Positions 22,949 through 32,369 are shown, numbered from the stretch's first letter. The stretch is 58,186 bases of DNA from an uncultured Bacteroidales bacterium (GCA_944326385.1 CALVDT010000003.1:1-58186); one strand, 5' to 3'. The notes: generated by a model from the letters alone, not told the origin. Numbers and translations are program-made.

Positions 22949-25183
22949 ATGGACTGGATATATCTGGGATTCGTGATATTCCTATTCATCCTTGCCATTT
23001 CGGACCTCTGGGTAGGAGTGAGCAACGATGCAGTCAACTTCCTCAATTCAGCTATCGGCGCAAAGGTCGCCAGATTCAGGACAATCATCATCGTAGCAGC
23101 GACAGGCGTCTTCCTCGGTGCAATCATGAGCAACGGCATGATGGACATAGCCAGACACGGCATCTTCAGGCCGGAACAGTTCGCGTTCAAGGAACTCATG
23201 TACATCTTCCTTGCAGTGATGGTGACGGACATTATCCTTCTGGATGTCTTCAACTCCCTCGGAATGCCGACTTCCACTACGGTATCGATGGTATTCGAAC
23301 TGCTCGGAGCCACTTTCGCCCTCGCGATAATCAAGATGGCGACAGAAGAGACAGGACTGGGATTCGCGGACTACATGAACACCGAAAAGGCCCTGTCAGT
23401 CATCATGGCGATATTCGTCTCGGTGGCGATAGCCTTTGTCGGAGGTATCGTAATACAATATATTGCGCGTCTGATATTCTCGTTCGACTTCCATAAGGGA
23501 CTGACATGGAAAATAGGCATCTACGGAGGCATTGCAACCACTGCCATAGTGTACTTCATGCTGTTCAAGGGCACCAAGGACCTGTCGTTCATGACATCTG
23601 ATGTGAAGACATGGATAGACGAGCACACATGGATGCTTCTGGGCGGCTGTCTGGTATTCTTCACAATACTGATGCAGGTCCTCCATTTCCTGAAAGTGAA
23701 TGTGTTCAAGGTGATTGTCCTTATCGGCACATTCGCGCTTGCCATGGCCTTCGCCGGGAATGACCTGGTGAACTTCATCGGAGTTCCGCTCGCCGGCTTC
23801 TCATCTTACCAGGATTACATGGCGGCAGGTGGCGGGGATCCGGCCGGACACATGATGGGCGTACTCAACGAACCGGCTTCCACTCCGCTGATATTCCTGG
23901 TTGCCGCCGGAGTAGTGATGGTAATCGCTCTGGCCACTTCCAAGAAGGCGCACAATGTGACCAAGACCGAAATCAATCTTGCCCGCCAGGATGAAGGCGA
24001 CGAGATGTTCGGCTCGTCCAAAGCGGCAAGAAGCATAGTAAGATGGAGCAACTCCACTGCCAGCTTCATAGTCTCGGCCACACCGGACAAGGTCAAGAAG
24101 TGGATAGCGACGAGATTTGACAAGACAAATATAGACATAGCGGACAATGCCGCCTACGATGTGGTCAGGGCGTCGGTGAACCTCGTGGTCGCATCACTTC
24201 TGATAGCGCTCGGAACATCTCTCAAGCTTCCGCTCTCCACAACCTATGTCACGTTCATGGTTGCGATGGGTACTTCGCTTGCCGACAAGGCCTGGAGCAG
24301 GGAAAGTGCAGTCTTCAGAATAACCGGAGTGCTTTCCGTCATAGGAGGCTGGTTCCTGACCGCGGCCATCGCTTTCATCAGTGCGTTCTTCATAGCTCTG
24401 CTGATGCATTTCGGAGGCACGGTCGTGACAGTCATAATAGTCGTCGCAGGTCTGGCTGTCCTTATCCACAGCAATGTCAAATACAAGGAAAAGAACGACA
24501 GCACGAAAGGCGACAAGGCCTACTATGACATACTCAAGATAAGCGACAGGAAGCAGGTCTGGGTGCCGTTCCTGAAATATGTGGCGGAGAACGACAAGGC
24601 CTTCCTGGATGAAATGGCGGCACAGTACACTTCTGTCACGGACGGGCTCATGCAGGAGAATGTAAGGACTCTGAAACGCTCGATGAACGATCTGAAGAAC
24701 TACAAGGCCCGGCTGAAAAGCCTGCGGAAGAAAGAGACCGTCTGTCTCCGCATGGCAGACCCCGAGACGGCTCTGGAGAAAAGCGCATGGTTCCACACCT
24801 CATTCAACTACATGGAACAGGTATATTATTCGCTGCGCCGGATCTGCGAGCCTGCATACGAGCATGTGGACAATAACTTCTCCCCTATCCCGGCAGAATA
24901 CTGCAAGGCTTTCTCTGCCGTGAGGGATGAGCTTGTGGGTACTGTCCAGAGTCTTGCAAACCATTTCAGGGAAAGGGACTACGAGGCCATGAGGACACAG
25001 GAGGAAGCCCTGAGCAAGCTGCAGATCAAGTTCTCGGATCTCAGAAAGGCCCTGATGGTGGATATCCAGGAGAAGAACCTGAACCTGACAGTGGCATACA
25101 TGTACCTGAATCTGGTCCAGGAATCGGAGCAGCTCTGCATATCGCTCAAGCATTACGCCCGGGCTTCCCGCAAGCTGGCGTAG
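22949..25183 (+). CDS. Inorganic phosphate transporter (Pit family) fused to a PhoU/DUF47-like domain
   Basis: A 744-residue membrane protein. The N-terminal half of the Pit/PHO4 domain has the signature GVSNDAVNFLNSAIGAKVA (about residues 20-38) and the matching internal repeat is SLKLPLSTTYVTFMVAMGTSLADKAW in the second half. At least ten hydrophobic helices span residues 5-510. The last 220 residues are soluble and helical (LDEMAAQYTSVTDGLMQENVRTLKRSMNDL), resembling the DUF47/PhoU-like domain that accompanies Pit proteins. ATG at 22949 is preferred, since an earlier one at 22895 lies upstream of the -7 box (22913-22920). It imports phosphate with a cation and is followed by an intrinsic terminator. 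Confidence 0.93.
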   Translation: MDWIYLGFVIFLFILAISDLWVGVSNDAVNFLNSAIGAKVARFRTIIIVAATGVFLGAIMSNGMMDIARHGIFRPEQFAFKELMYIFLAVMVTDIILLDVFNSLGMPTSTTVSMVFELLGATFALAIIKMATEETGLGFADYMNTEKALSVIMAIFVSVAIAFVGGIVIQYIARLIFSFDFHKGLTWKIGIYGGIATTAIVYFMLFKGTKDLSFMTSDVKTWIDEHTWMLLGGCLVFFTILMQVLHFLKVNVFKVIVLIGTFALAMAFAGNDLVNFIGVPLAGFSSYQDYMAAGGGDPAGHMMGVLNEPASTPLIFLVAAGVVMVIALATSKKAHNVTKTEINLARQDEGDEMFGSSKAARSIVRWSNSTASFIVSATPDKVKKWIATRFDKTNIDIADNAAYDVVRASVNLVVASLLIALGTSLKLPLSTTYVTFMVAMGTSLADKAWSRESAVFRITGVLSVIGGWFLTAAIAFISAFFIALLMHFGGTVVTVIIVVAGLAVLIHSNVKYKEKNDSTKGDKAYYDILKISDRKQVWVPFLKYVAENDKAFLDEMAAQYTSVTDGLMQENVRTLKRSMNDLKNYKARLKSLRKKETVCLRMADPETALEKSAWFHTSFNYMEQVYYSLRRICEPAYEHVDNNFSPIPAEYCKAFSAVRDELVGTVQSLANHFRERDYEAMRTQEEALSKLQIKFSDLRKALMVDIQEKNLNLTVAYMYLNLVQESEQLCISLKHYARASRKLA

Positions 25184-25231
25184 CCATTCGCAAGGTCATA
25201 CGAGTATGACTTTGAAAAAAGAATACTTCAG

Positions 25232-25256
25232 GCCGGGTAAAATTCCCGGCTTTTTT
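25232..25256 (+). terminator. Intrinsic terminator of the phosphate transporter gene
   Basis: GCCGGG (25232-25237) pairs with CCCGGC (25245-25250) around TAAAATT, followed by TTTTTT (25251-25256), 48 bases after the stop codon. Confidence 0.85.
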
Positions 25257-25258
25257 CG

Positions 25259-25266
25259 TACCTTTA
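25259..25266 (+). promoter_or_regulatory. Possible -7 box of the aminopeptidase P gene
   Basis: TACCTTTA differs from the consensus TAnnTTTG only at the last base and lies 27 bases before the ATG. No -33 box is seen, so support is weak. Confidence 0.35.
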
Positions 25267-25292
25267 TGGGGATATTGTAAAATTTCTGGAAA

Positions 25293-26738
25293 ATGTTCGG
25301 GAAAGAAGTATATGCCGGGAGAAGGAAAAGACTCCTGGAACTGATGCATGATACCGGGAAAGAGGGACAGAGAGGGATTGCAGTCTTTACGGGGAACGTG
25401 GATGCTCCTCAGAACTACCGTGGGAATGACTATAAATTCCGGCAGGAAAGCTCATTCCTGTATTTCTGGGGGATAGACGAGCCGGGGTTCGCAGCCATTC
25501 TCGACCTTGACAGCGGAGACGAGACCCTGTACGGGAATGACGTAGACATCGATGACATCATCTGGATGGGACCGCAGCCGTCTGTGGCGTCCAAAGGGGA
25601 ACTTGCAGGTGTAAGCCATACGGCGCCATATAAGGCCTTCTTCGAAACGGTGAGAAAAGCCAGGGCACAGGGAAGGACGGTGCATTTCCTGCCGGCCTCC
25701 AGATATTACAATACGATGACGATATCGGAACTTACGGGCTGTTCTCCGGAGAATGCAGGAAAGACCGCTCCGGCATACGGCGGCGGTGAAACGGCAGCCT
25801 CGCTTGAGCTGACGAAGGCGGTGATATCCATGCGCCTTATCAAGGAAGCATGTGAAATAGAGGAGATAGACAAAGCCTGTGAAATCGGCTACCTGATGCA
25901 CAGCGCTGCCCGGAAGGCCTGCAAGCCAGGAGTGAAGGAGCAGGATATAGTAGGGCTGATGGAAGGGGTGACAATATCGAAAGGGTGGGGAGTATCATTC
26001 ACCACCATACTGTCGCAGAACGGGGAGACCCTGCACAACCATCTGCACCATCAGACGATAACCCCCGGCAGGATGCTGCTGATTGATGCAGGTGCCGAAA
26101 GCAACACGCATTATGCCTCTGATTTCACGAGAACCCTTCCGTGCAGCGGCAGATTCACCACGAAACAGCGCGACATCTACGACATAGTGGCGGAATGCAA
26201 TGAACTGGCCTACCAGCTGGCCGCCCCGGGAATACCGTACAGGGAAGTGCATCTTGCCGTAGCCGCGAAGATGCTGGACGGGCTGAAAGCCATCGGTCTC
26301 GTGAAGGGACACATAGACGATATGGTGAATGAAGGCATAGCCGGACTGTTCATGCCGCATGGTCTCGGACACAACATGGGAATAGACGTGCATGACATGG
26401 AAGACCTCGGGGAAGACCTCGTAGGCTATGACGACGACCAGACCAGGGCTTCCCAGCTTGGGCTCGGCTCACTGAGAATGGCCAGAAGACTCAGGCCTGG
26501 GCATGTAATCACCGACGAACCGGGAATTTATTTCATCCCTGCCCTGATCGGCAAATGGAAAACCGAAGGCACTGACAAAGGCATGGTGGACTACGGAACG
26601 ATAGAACAGTATCTCGACTTCGGAGGCATAAGACTGGAGGACGACCTGCTCATCACGGAAGACGGCTGCCGCAGACTCGGGCCTCACAGACTCCCTATCG
26701 CTGCAGACGATGTAGAAGCCGCCATGGCAAACGAATAA
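25293..26738 (+). CDS. Aminopeptidase P family (M24B) metallopeptidase
   Basis: A 481-residue cytoplasmic Xaa-Pro aminopeptidase-like enzyme that removes N-terminal residues preceding proline. The N-terminal creatinase-like domain contains NYRGNDYKFRQESSFLYFWGIDEPG, the typical AMP_N start. The catalytic pita-bread domain supplies the metal ligands: Asp in LLIDAGAESNTHYASDFTRT, a second Asp in the same segment, His in PHGLGHNMGIDVHDM, Glu in ITDEPGIYF and Glu in IRLEDDLLIT. All five ligands are present. Length and start are typical. The DUF456 gene follows after 39 bases, with a small CGGACC/GGTCCG hairpin (26745-26762) between them that lacks a T-tract. Confidence 0.93.
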   Translation: MFGKEVYAGRRKRLLELMHDTGKEGQRGIAVFTGNVDAPQNYRGNDYKFRQESSFLYFWGIDEPGFAAILDLDSGDETLYGNDVDIDDIIWMGPQPSVASKGELAGVSHTAPYKAFFETVRKARAQGRTVHFLPASRYYNTMTISELTGCSPENAGKTAPAYGGGETAASLELTKAVISMRLIKEACEIEEIDKACEIGYLMHSAARKACKPGVKEQDIVGLMEGVTISKGWGVSFTTILSQNGETLHNHLHHQTITPGRMLLIDAGAESNTHYASDFTRTLPCSGRFTTKQRDIYDIVAECNELAYQLAAPGIPYREVHLAVAAKMLDGLKAIGLVKGHIDDMVNEGIAGLFMPHGLGHNMGIDVHDMEDLGEDLVGYDDDQTRASQLGLGSLRMARRLRPGHVITDEPGIYFIPALIGKWKTEGTDKGMVDYGTIEQYLDFGGIRLEDDLLITEDGCRRLGPHRLPIAADDVEAAMANE

Positions 26739-26777
26739 CAATACCGGACCCCGCAAGGTCCGACAGATTCCCGTCAA

Positions 26778-27269
26778 ATGGAAACAGTAATAGGAATACT
26801 GGCGGTACTCGCCGGAATCATAGGAATCCTGGGCAGCATACTGCCAGCCCTTCCCGGTCCGCCGTTGAGCTGGGCAGGAATGCTCCTGCTCTTTTTCTGG
26901 GGCGGGACGAACGGACAGGGAGAGGAAATGTCGCTTACTATCCTGCTGGTGATGCTCGGCGTCACAATCATTGTAAGCATACTCGACTACCTCGTCCCGG
27001 CATATCTCACCAAGGTTACAGGCGGCTCCAAAGCCGCTGAATGGGGAACCTTCATAGGAATGATCGTCGGAATCATATTCTTCCCGCCATGGGGTATGAT
27101 TACAGGATCTGTCCTCGGCGCCTTTCTTGCGGAAATAATTTTCGCCGACAAGAAAGGCGGAGAGGCCATCAAATCCGCGATGGGATCTTTCCTCGGTTTT
27201 TTAGTAGGGACCGGGCTCAAGCTCGTCGCCTGCGGTGTGATGATGTACTATATCATCGTGTACCTCTGA
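26778..27269 (+). CDS. DUF456 membrane protein
   Basis: A 163-residue inner-membrane protein with four or five helices and the family features GILGSILPALPGPPLSWAG (about 15-33), LVPAYLTKVTGGSKAAEWGT in the middle and LGAFLAEIIFADKKGGEAIKSAMGSFLGFLVGT near the end. The two halves contain glycine-rich helices resembling each other, as in other DUF456 proteins. No function is established. It follows the aminopeptidase gene on the same strand and ends 9 bases before the convergent asd gene. Confidence 0.88.
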   Translation: METVIGILAVLAGIIGILGSILPALPGPPLSWAGMLLLFFWGGTNGQGEEMSLTILLVMLGVTIIVSILDYLVPAYLTKVTGGSKAAEWGTFIGMIVGIIFFPPWGMITGSVLGAFLAEIIFADKKGGEAIKSAMGSFLGFLVGTGLKLVACGVMMYYIIVYL

Positions 27270-27278
27270 CGGCCATGA

Positions 27279-28283
27279 TCAGGCCTCCGGAAGGAAGCCT
27301 TTGCCGATCATGTACTGGGCGATCTGGACAGCATTCGTCGCAGCCCCCTTGCGGAGATTGTCAGCCACGCACCAGAGATTCAGCCCGTATTTTACGGAAG
27401 GATCGCGGCGTATACGCCCTACGAAGACTTCGTCGTGCCCCCATGCATAAAGAGGCATAGGATAGATGTTCTTCGACGGGTCGTCCTGGAGTACGCACCC
27501 CGGGGCTTCGGAAATCAGTCTCCTTACTTCCTCGAGAGTGAAATCCTTCTCGAATTCAAGGTTGATCGACTCGGAGTGCCCGCCCTTTACCGGGACGCGC
27601 ACAGTGGTCGGCGATACGAGAATATTCTCGTCGAGTATCTTGTGCGTCTCGTTCACCATCTTCATCTCTTCCTTCGTATAGCCCGACTCAAGGAATGAAT
27701 CGATATGCGGGAGTATGTTCTCGTCGATAGGATATGGATATACTGCCGGATATTCGCCCCATTTCCCGCCGGCGCGCTCAGCCTCCATCTGGTCCAGAGC
27801 CTTGTATCCCGTTCCGGTTACGGACTGGTACGTGGAGACGACGATACGTTTGATCGTGAAAGCCTTGTGGAGCGGAGCCAAAGGCATGAGCATCTGTATG
27901 GTTGAACAGTTCGGATTCGCTATGATATAGTCATCCGCCGTTATGACATCCCCGTTGATTTCAGGGACTACGAGTTTCTTGGTCGGATCCATTCTCCAGC
28001 ATGAGGAATTGTCCACCACGCGGCAGCCGGCTTCGGCGAATTTCGGAGCCAGCTCTTTCGAGGCTCCAGCCCCGGCCGAGAAGAGGGCGAGGTCAGGCTT
28101 TGCCGCTATGGCATCCTCGGCACTGAGCACCGGCCATTCCTTTCCCTTGAATGAGACTTTTCTGCCTACCGATCTGGCAGAAGCTACCGGGAGGAGTTCT
28201 GTTACGGGGAAATCACGCTCTGCGAGCACTTCAAGCATTCTGGTGCCTACAAGTCCGGTGGCACCTACTACAGCTACTTTCAT
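27279..28283 (-). CDS. asd: Aspartate-semialdehyde dehydrogenase
   Basis: A 334-residue enzyme that reduces aspartyl phosphate to aspartate semialdehyde with NADPH, the branch point to lysine/diaminopimelate, threonine and methionine. It begins KVAVVGATGLVGTRMLEVL (NADP-binding), has the catalytic Cys in IIANPNCSTIQML, and GHSESINLEF containing the substrate-binding region. Full length. It is the last of the minus-strand run rsgA - MATE - metX - metY - asd, but a 303-bp spacer with a leader motif separates it from metY, so it may have its own transcript. Confidence 0.96.
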   Translation of the reverse strand: MKVAVVGATGLVGTRMLEVLAERDFPVTELLPVASARSVGRKVSFKGKEWPVLSAEDAIAAKPDLALFSAGAGASKELAPKFAEAGCRVVDNSSCWRMDPTKKLVVPEINGDVITADDYIIANPNCSTIQMLMPLAPLHKAFTIKRIVVSTYQSVTGTGYKALDQMEAERAGGKWGEYPAVYPYPIDENILPHIDSFLESGYTKEEMKMVNETHKILDENILVSPTTVRVPVKGGHSESINLEFEKDFTLEEVRRLISEAPGCVLQDDPSKNIYPMPLYAWGHDEVFVGRIRRDPSVKYGLNLWCVADNLRKGAATNAVQIAQYMIGKGFLPEA

Positions 28284-28311
28284 GATTCAAATTATTAAGT
28301 TCCTTTTATGT

Positions 28312-28334
28312 AACGTCAGTTCGACGAATTTATG
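28312..28334 (-). promoter_or_regulatory. Leader motif copy 2, upstream of asd
   Basis: Minus strand, same 23-base motif as at 14974-14996 with only three substitutions; the core CGTCGAACTGACG is identical. It ends 28 bases before the asd ATG and extends upstream in common with the metY copy (TGAAC-ACATAAATTCG). Confidence 0.6.
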
Positions 28335-28406
28335 TTGTTCAGCACCAGGGAATCCGTCGAACAGTCGTTAAGGATTTCTTCGAAATCCAATTTATCTTAA
28401 ACCCCA

Positions 28407-28438
28407 GTCGCTGTAGCGACAGCCCCTTTTCAAGGGGC
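28407..28438. repeat. Two adjacent perfect hairpins
   Basis: GTCGC TGTA GCGAC (28407-28420) and GCCCCTT TTC AAGGGGC (28422-28438), separated by one base. The pattern resembles dispersed GC-rich palindromic units common between genes of Bacteroidales. Neither is followed by a T-tract. Confidence 0.6.
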
Positions 28439-28586
28439 GCCACCCTCATTTCTGCTCGCTCTCGAACGGCCTCCGGACGTTCTCGTGAACCGCTCACGAC
28501 CTCGCCGGGGGCTCGTCGCAGGACTTTATCCTGCTCCTTCAGAGGTTGTTCGATATCTTTCAATATTGAAATTTATCGAACACATG

Positions 28587-29864
28587 TTATTTCAAAGCCT
28601 GGTCAAGGTCGGCAATCAGGTCATCCACACTTTCCGTGCCGACAGACAGACGCAGCAGGTTCGGATACACACCGCATGCTATCTGCTCCTGCGGGCCGAG
28701 CTGGGAATGCGTGGTAGAAGCCGGATGCACGATAAGCGACTTGGAATCGCCCACGCTGCTGACATGGAGAATCAGTTCCAGCTTGCCGACCAAGGCCGCA
28801 GCCGCTTCAAAACCGCCTTTCACCCTGAATGTCAGCACTGCACCGAAACCGTGACGCAGATATTTCTTCGCAAGTGAATGATACGGATTGTCCGGAAGCC
28901 CGGTATAGCTGACGCTCTCCACAGCCGGATGACGGTCGAGGAATTCCGCTATGGCCATCGCATTCGAACAGCATCTCTCTACCCTGAGCGAAAGCGTCTC
29001 CAGTCCCTGAAGCATCAGGAACGAATTGAAAGGAGAAGCCGATGCACCGATATTCCTCAGGCCGTCAACACGGATTCTTCCGGCAAACGCCGCATTTCCG
29101 TACACTTCCTTGTATATCAGGCCGTGATAGCTCTCAGCCGGTGCTGCGAGAAGAGGATATTTCTCCGGAGTCCAGTCGAAATTGCCTCCGTCAACCACTA
29201 CTCCTCCGAGAGCTGTGCCGTGTCCGCATATCCACTTGGTGGCTGAATGTATCGAGACATTGACTCCCCACTGGAAAGGCTGGAAAAGATAGCCTCCGCA
29301 GCCGAAGGTATTGTCGATCATCACGCAGACGCCTTTCCTTCGCGCCATCTCTACTATCGGTTCGAAATCAGGGACATTGAATGCGGGATTCCCGAGAATC
29401 TCAAGGTATATCGCCTTCGTCCTGTCATCCACGAGCTTCTCAAGATCCTCCACCCTGTCGCTGTCAGCGAAACGAACCTGGATTCCCATGTCTCTCAGTG
29501 TGATCTCGAACATGGTGAAAGTCCCGCCGTAGAGGAACGGGGATGTCACGATATTGTCTCCCGGTCCGCATATATTGGTCGCAGCCAGGAAGACTGCAGC
29601 CGTACCTGATGCCGTGGAGACGGCAGCGACACCGCCTTCGAGGGCTGCCATCCTTTTCTCGAACACATCGTTCGTGGTATTTGTGATGCGGGTATAGATA
29701 TTCCCCGGCTTTTTCAATGCAAAAAGGTCTGCCCCGTCCTGCATGTCCTCGAAAGTATATGCAGTGGTCTGGTATATCGGCACCGCAGTAGCCTTCGACA
29801 CAGGATCGATCTCCTGTCCCGCCCTCAACTGGAGGGTCTCAAAACCGTACTTTCTCTTTTCCAT
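28587..29864 (-). CDS. metY: O-acetylhomoserine sulfhydrylase
   Basis: A 425-residue PLP enzyme that makes homocysteine from O-acetylhomoserine and sulfide. It has TTAYTFEDMQDGADLFALKKPGNIYTRITNTTNDVFEKR, SGTAAVF, the cofactor-stacking region and SIHSATKWICGHG, whose Lys forms the Schiff base with PLP. The length (about 425) is that of MetY rather than MetB/MetC (about 380). It lies directly downstream of metX, which provides its substrate, with a 40-base gap holding leader motif copy 3. Start ATG at 29862-29864. Confidence 0.95.
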   Translation of the reverse strand: MEKRKYGFETLQLRAGQEIDPVSKATAVPIYQTTAYTFEDMQDGADLFALKKPGNIYTRITNTTNDVFEKRMAALEGGVAAVSTASGTAAVFLAATNICGPGDNIVTSPFLYGGTFTMFEITLRDMGIQVRFADSDRVEDLEKLVDDRTKAIYLEILGNPAFNVPDFEPIVEMARRKGVCVMIDNTFGCGGYLFQPFQWGVNVSIHSATKWICGHGTALGGVVVDGGNFDWTPEKYPLLAAPAESYHGLIYKEVYGNAAFAGRIRVDGLRNIGASASPFNSFLMLQGLETLSLRVERCCSNAMAIAEFLDRHPAVESVSYTGLPDNPYHSLAKKYLRHGFGAVLTFRVKGGFEAAAALVGKLELILHVSSVGDSKSLIVHPASTTHSQLGPQEQIACGVYPNLLRLSVGTESVDDLIADLDQALK

Positions 29865-29872
29865 ATAAAAAC

Positions 29873-29894
29873 AACGTCAGTCGACGAATTTATG
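29873..29894 (-). promoter_or_regulatory. Leader motif copy 3, between metX and metY
   Basis: Minus strand, identical to the asd copy except for one missing base in the loop (CGTCGACTGACG, giving stem CGTC/GACG with loop GACT). It starts 10 bases after the metX stop and ends 8 bases before the metY ATG, so it may affect metY translation. Confidence 0.6.
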
Positions 29895-29904
29895 TCGTTC
29901 ATGA

Positions 29905-30930
29905 TCAATCCAACAGCTGTTGGATGATATTCCCCAGCGGGCCGCTCTCTATCAGGAAGCCGTCATGACCGAACTTCGAGTTTATCTCTACATACATGGC
30001 CCCTTTTATGTGGGTAGCCATGAATTTCTGCTCCTGCACGGGAAACAGATTGTCCGTATTGATTCCGACCACCACGGTATCCGCCTTTATCAATCCCAGA
30101 GCCGCCTCAACTCCACCCCTGCCACGGCCTACATTATGGCTGTCAAGGGAATAGGTCAGGCAATAGTATGAATAGGCGTCGAATCTGTTTATCAGCTTCC
30201 TGCCCTGGTACTGCTGGTATGAACACACCTTGTCTGCAAACATCTTGTCGGCATCGGATTCGCTCTGCGTCTCGTTGTAGCAGATATAGTTCCTGTACGA
30301 GATCAAAGCGATGGCCCGTGCGCACCCGAGACCTGCCCTTCCTCCTTCAAGACTCCTGCACTCCCGGAATGTAGGATCCGCCTCAAGTGCCATCCTCTGC
30401 GATTCGTTATAAGCCGTCACCCACGGTGTCACCCTGGCCCCGCAAGCGGAAACCAGAGACTTCTTCATGACATCTGGCTCCATAATCATCCATTCCAGAG
30501 CCTGGAATCCGCCTATAGAGCCACCAATCATCAGGTCGATCTTCTCCACTCCCAAATGTTTCCGTATGAGGATGTTCGCATTTACGATATCCCTCACCGT
30601 AATCTTCGGAAAATCGAAATAATACGGTCTGTCCGTCCCCGGCTTGACGGTCGCAGGGGAAGTGGTGCCGTATGGAGAGCCGAGCATATTGACACAGACG
30701 ACAAAATACCTGTCCGGATCTATGACCTTGCCGGGACCTACAAGCTCCGGCCACCAGTCCTGAGGATCGGAGTTCGCCGTAAAGGCATGGCATATCCACA
30801 CTACCTTCCGGTCATCTCCGGACGGATCATAAGGTCTGTCCGACCTGTGGTAAGTCACGCACAGTTCCTCCAGCTGTTCCCCATCTTCAAGATGGAATAT
30901 ACCGTCATGTCTATATTCTTTCCTGATCAT
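29905..30930 (-). CDS. metX: Homoserine O-acetyltransferase
   Basis: A 341-residue alpha/beta-hydrolase-fold enzyme that acetylates homoserine with acetyl-CoA. It has CHAFTANSDPQDWW (oxyanion region), the nucleophile elbow GGSIGGFQALEW, the acid in GINTDNLFP and the His in FGHDGFLIES, completing Ser-Asp-His. The open frame continues 333 bases upstream into the MATE gene with nonsense-like sequence, so I set the start at ATG 30928-30930 (MIRKEYRHDGIFHLEDGEQL), which gives the normal family length. It sits 29 bases after the MATE stop and immediately before metY. Confidence 0.94.
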   Translation of the reverse strand: MIRKEYRHDGIFHLEDGEQLEELCVTYHRSDRPYDPSGDDRKVVWICHAFTANSDPQDWWPELVGPGKVIDPDRYFVVCVNMLGSPYGTTSPATVKPGTDRPYYFDFPKITVRDIVNANILIRKHLGVEKIDLMIGGSIGGFQALEWMIMEPDVMKKSLVSACGARVTPWVTAYNESQRMALEADPTFRECRSLEGGRAGLGCARAIALISYRNYICYNETQSESDADKMFADKVCSYQQYQGRKLINRFDAYSYYCLTYSLDSHNVGRGRGGVEAALGLIKADTVVVGINTDNLFPVQEQKFMATHIKGAMYVEINSKFGHDGFLIESGPLGNIIQQLLD

Positions 30931-30959
30931 CGAATCTTTCAAATTTATGCATTTATGTT

Positions 30960-32369
30960 TTAATTTCCAAGGCCATTCACCGGCACGGCGGGCAGGACAT
31001 CCTTCCTGTACCGCAGCGAAAGGTACACTGTCCTTATTATCAGATGGATCAGATAAGCCCCGAACAGGACATGAATGGCGGCGGATGAAGGCGCACCCGG
31101 TGCCAGAAGGTGCAATACGCCAAGTCCGGCAAAATAAGTGATGAAAAATCCCGCAGCTGCGAGTATCATCGTATTCCTGATCGGTCCGGATGCCGTAGCG
31201 CCGATATAGATGCCGTCCCAAGCAAAGGCCGCACAGCCGGCCAGCGGCATCAGGATCATCCATGGCATATATCTCATGGACATGTCCACCACTTCATAAT
31301 CGGAAGTCATCACTTTCATGATAGGCTGTCCCGCAAAAGCATAGATGAACATGAAGGCCACACCGATGCCGAGACTCCAGACGAAGACGAATTTGACCGT
31401 CCGCATCAGGTTTCCCCTGTCTCCCGCACCGATATATCTGCCGGAAAGCGCCTCACCTGCATACGCAAAGCCGTCCGTGAAATACGAGAAAAGCATCATT
31501 ATCTTCATGAGTATGGTACCTGAAGCCAGAAGAAGGTCTCCATAATGGGCCGAGAAGGTCGTAAAGCCTATGTAAATCCCTATGAAGCAAAGGGATCTGA
31601 CAAACAGGTCTGTATTCATCACAAAAAAGCGCCTCGTCTCAGTCCCTTTGAACGACGACACACAGTCCGACAGCCCGTATCCGGAAAACACCTTTTTCCT
31701 GTATTTGAAGAATACGATGAGCAATGCGCAGGCAAGTCCGGAATACTGGGCAGCCACAGTCCCTACGGCAATCCCCCTGAAACCGATACCCTCATACGCC
31801 AAATCCCCCGCTGTAAAACCGAGGGCGAGGACAATGCTCGCCAATGCATTCATCACGTTCACCACCAAGTCCGTAACCATCGGGGATATGCTGTCCTGCA
31901 TACCGATGAACCATCCCTTGAGGGCCATCAGGCTCAATGTGGCTGGAGACGCCCATATCCTGATGTAGAAATACGTGGAAGCGAGCTCTTCCACTTCGGG
32001 CGAACAGTCTATCACGAGAAAAGCCAGTCTGATGAACAGCCACTGCGTCACAAGCAGAAGCACCGAACAGAGAAGGGCTATGCCTACGGCCCTGCTGAAT
32101 ATATCCGCCGCTGCCTTCATGTCGTTCCGGCCGAAAGCCTGCGCCACAAGACCGCCCGTGCCTACCCTCAGAAACCCGAAATTCCAGTAAAGCAGGTCGA
32201 AAAGCATGGTCCCTATGGCCACCCCGCCTATCAATGTGGCCACGGAAGCCAGGGATGAAGCATCGAGATGCCCGGCCACGGCAATGTCCACCATGCCGAC
32301 TATCGGCACAGTGATATTGGCCAGTATGCTCGGCACCGCCAGATTCAATATGTTCCTGTTTATCCCCAT
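30960..32369 (-). CDS. MATE-family (DinF-like) efflux transporter
   Basis: A 469-residue transporter with 12 predicted helices in two similar halves. It starts NILNLAVPSILANITVPIVGMVDIAVAGHL, the typical MATE beginning with the conserved P and the D in helix 1, and has RVGTGGLVAQAFGRND between helices 2 and 3. It is of the DinF type. MATE proteins export cationic compounds in exchange for H+ or Na+; the true substrate is unknown. It begins 9 bases after the rsgA stop and ends 29 bases before metX, so it belongs to the same transcript. Confidence 0.92.
   Translation of the reverse strand: MGINRNILNLAVPSILANITVPIVGMVDIAVAGHLDASSLASVATLIGGVAIGTMLFDLLYWNFGFLRVGTGGLVAQAFGRNDMKAAADIFSRAVGIALLCSVLLLVTQWLFIRLAFLVIDCSPEVEELASTYFYIRIWASPATLSLMALKGWFIGMQDSISPMVTDLVVNVMNALASIVLALGFTAGDLAYEGIGFRGIAVGTVAAQYSGLACALLIVFFKYRKKVFSGYGLSDCVSSFKGTETRRFFVMNTDLFVRSLCFIGIYIGFTTFSAHYGDLLLASGTILMKIMMLFSYFTDGFAYAGEALSGRYIGAGDRGNLMRTVKFVFVWSLGIGVAFMFIYAFAGQPIMKVMTSDYEVVDMSMRYMPWMILMPLAGCAAFAWDGIYIGATASGPIRNTMILAAAGFFITYFAGLGVLHLLAPGAPSSAAIHVLFGAYLIHLIIRTVYLSLRYRKDVLPAVPVNGLGN

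Larger units (their letters stand above)
28284..28586. other. 303-bp spacer between metY and asd with several hairpins
   Basis: No gene is supported. Near asd it carries the leader motif (28312-28334, minus) and, 16 bases further, an inverted relative AATCCGTCGAACAGTCG (28351-28367). Then two adjacent perfect hairpins occur: GTCGC/GCGAC (28407-28420) and GCCCCTT/AAGGGGC (28422-28438). A GC-rich stretch about 28440-28530 with further short inversions follows. I see no SAM or other riboswitch that I can recognise. Confidence 0.6.

Noticed and set aside
26745-26762. Terminator after the aminopeptidase P gene
   Set aside because: The 6-bp hairpin lacks a T-tract, and DUF456 follows closely on the same strand, so termination is not supported.
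28284-28586. SAM or other methionine riboswitch before asd or metY
   Set aside because: No recognisable SAM-I, SAM-II or SAM/SAH core; the gap between metX and metY is too short and the larger spacer shows only simple hairpins.
30931-31263. Long upstream extension of metX
   Set aside because: It overlaps the MATE coding sequence in another frame and adds 111 residues without similarity to homoserine acetyltransferases.
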